Positions 5,863 through 5,882 of a stretch of 5,882 bases of DNA are shown piece by piece (the first letter of the stretch is position 1; each line of letters begins with the position of its first letter). Origin of the DNA: Bacteroidales bacterium UBA1223. Its GTDB lineage: Bacteria > Bacteroidota > Bacteroidia > Bacteroidales > P3. A program made the position numbers and the translations under genes. The stretch spans positions 1 through 5,882 of the forward strand of contig DBXB01000060.1 in assembly GCA_002309155.1 (NCBI GenBank). The letters are read 5' to 3'. Below the pieces are notes generated by a model, which saw only the letters and a program-made list of their open reading frames with translations, did no database searches and had not been told where the DNA came from.

Positions 5863-5882
5863 ATGTACGCAATCGTAGAAAT
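5863..5882 (+). CDS. rplU: Ribosomal protein L21, first codons only
   Basis: Only 20 bases are present. They read Met-Tyr-Ala-Ile-Val-Glu plus a partial codon AT. MYAIVEI is the typical beginning of bacterial L21, a protein of the large ribosomal subunit. A strong consensus promoter and an A-rich leader just upstream fit a highly expressed ribosomal gene. The call rests on six residues and context, so it is likely rather than certain. Confidence 0.75.

Overview
The window looks like a chromosomal segment of a Bacteroidota genome, most likely order Bacteroidales. The evidence is a C-terminal type IX secretion sorting domain, two promoters with the TAnnTTTG -7 box typical of this phylum, AT-rich leaders without Shine-Dalgarno sequences, and short Bacteroidota-style lipoproteins. 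I cannot name the genus.

Layout. (1) 1-291, + strand: the 3' end of a secreted protein with a sorting tail, followed by a strong bidirectional terminator (311-345). (2) 347-440: a degenerate 9-bp tandem array built on CTAG. (3) 433-1821, - strand: an aminopeptidase P-family enzyme whose TAG stop lies in the last CTAG of that array. (4) 1850-1959: a second array of the same 9-bp family in the same orientation, in the divergent gap between the peptidase and the next gene. (5) 2074-3579, + strand: type I glutamine synthetase, with its promoter at about 2034. (6) 3661-4068 and 4103-4468, + strand: two tandem paralogous small lipoproteins, closed by a GC-rich terminator (4497-4526). (7) 4545-5738, + strand: a single reading frame joining leucyl/phenylalanyl-tRNA-protein transferase (Aat) to the folate enzyme HPPK (FolK). 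(8) 5863 to the window end: the first codons of ribosomal protein L21 behind a near-consensus promoter.

Most genes are housekeeping genes: nitrogen assimilation, peptide turnover, N-degron tagging, folate synthesis and translation. I see no single pathway linking them. The two unusual points are the CTAG arrays on both sides of the peptidase gene, which may be carried at both ends of its mRNA, and the Aat-HPPK fusion, whose HPPK domain also has a lengthened catalytic loop.
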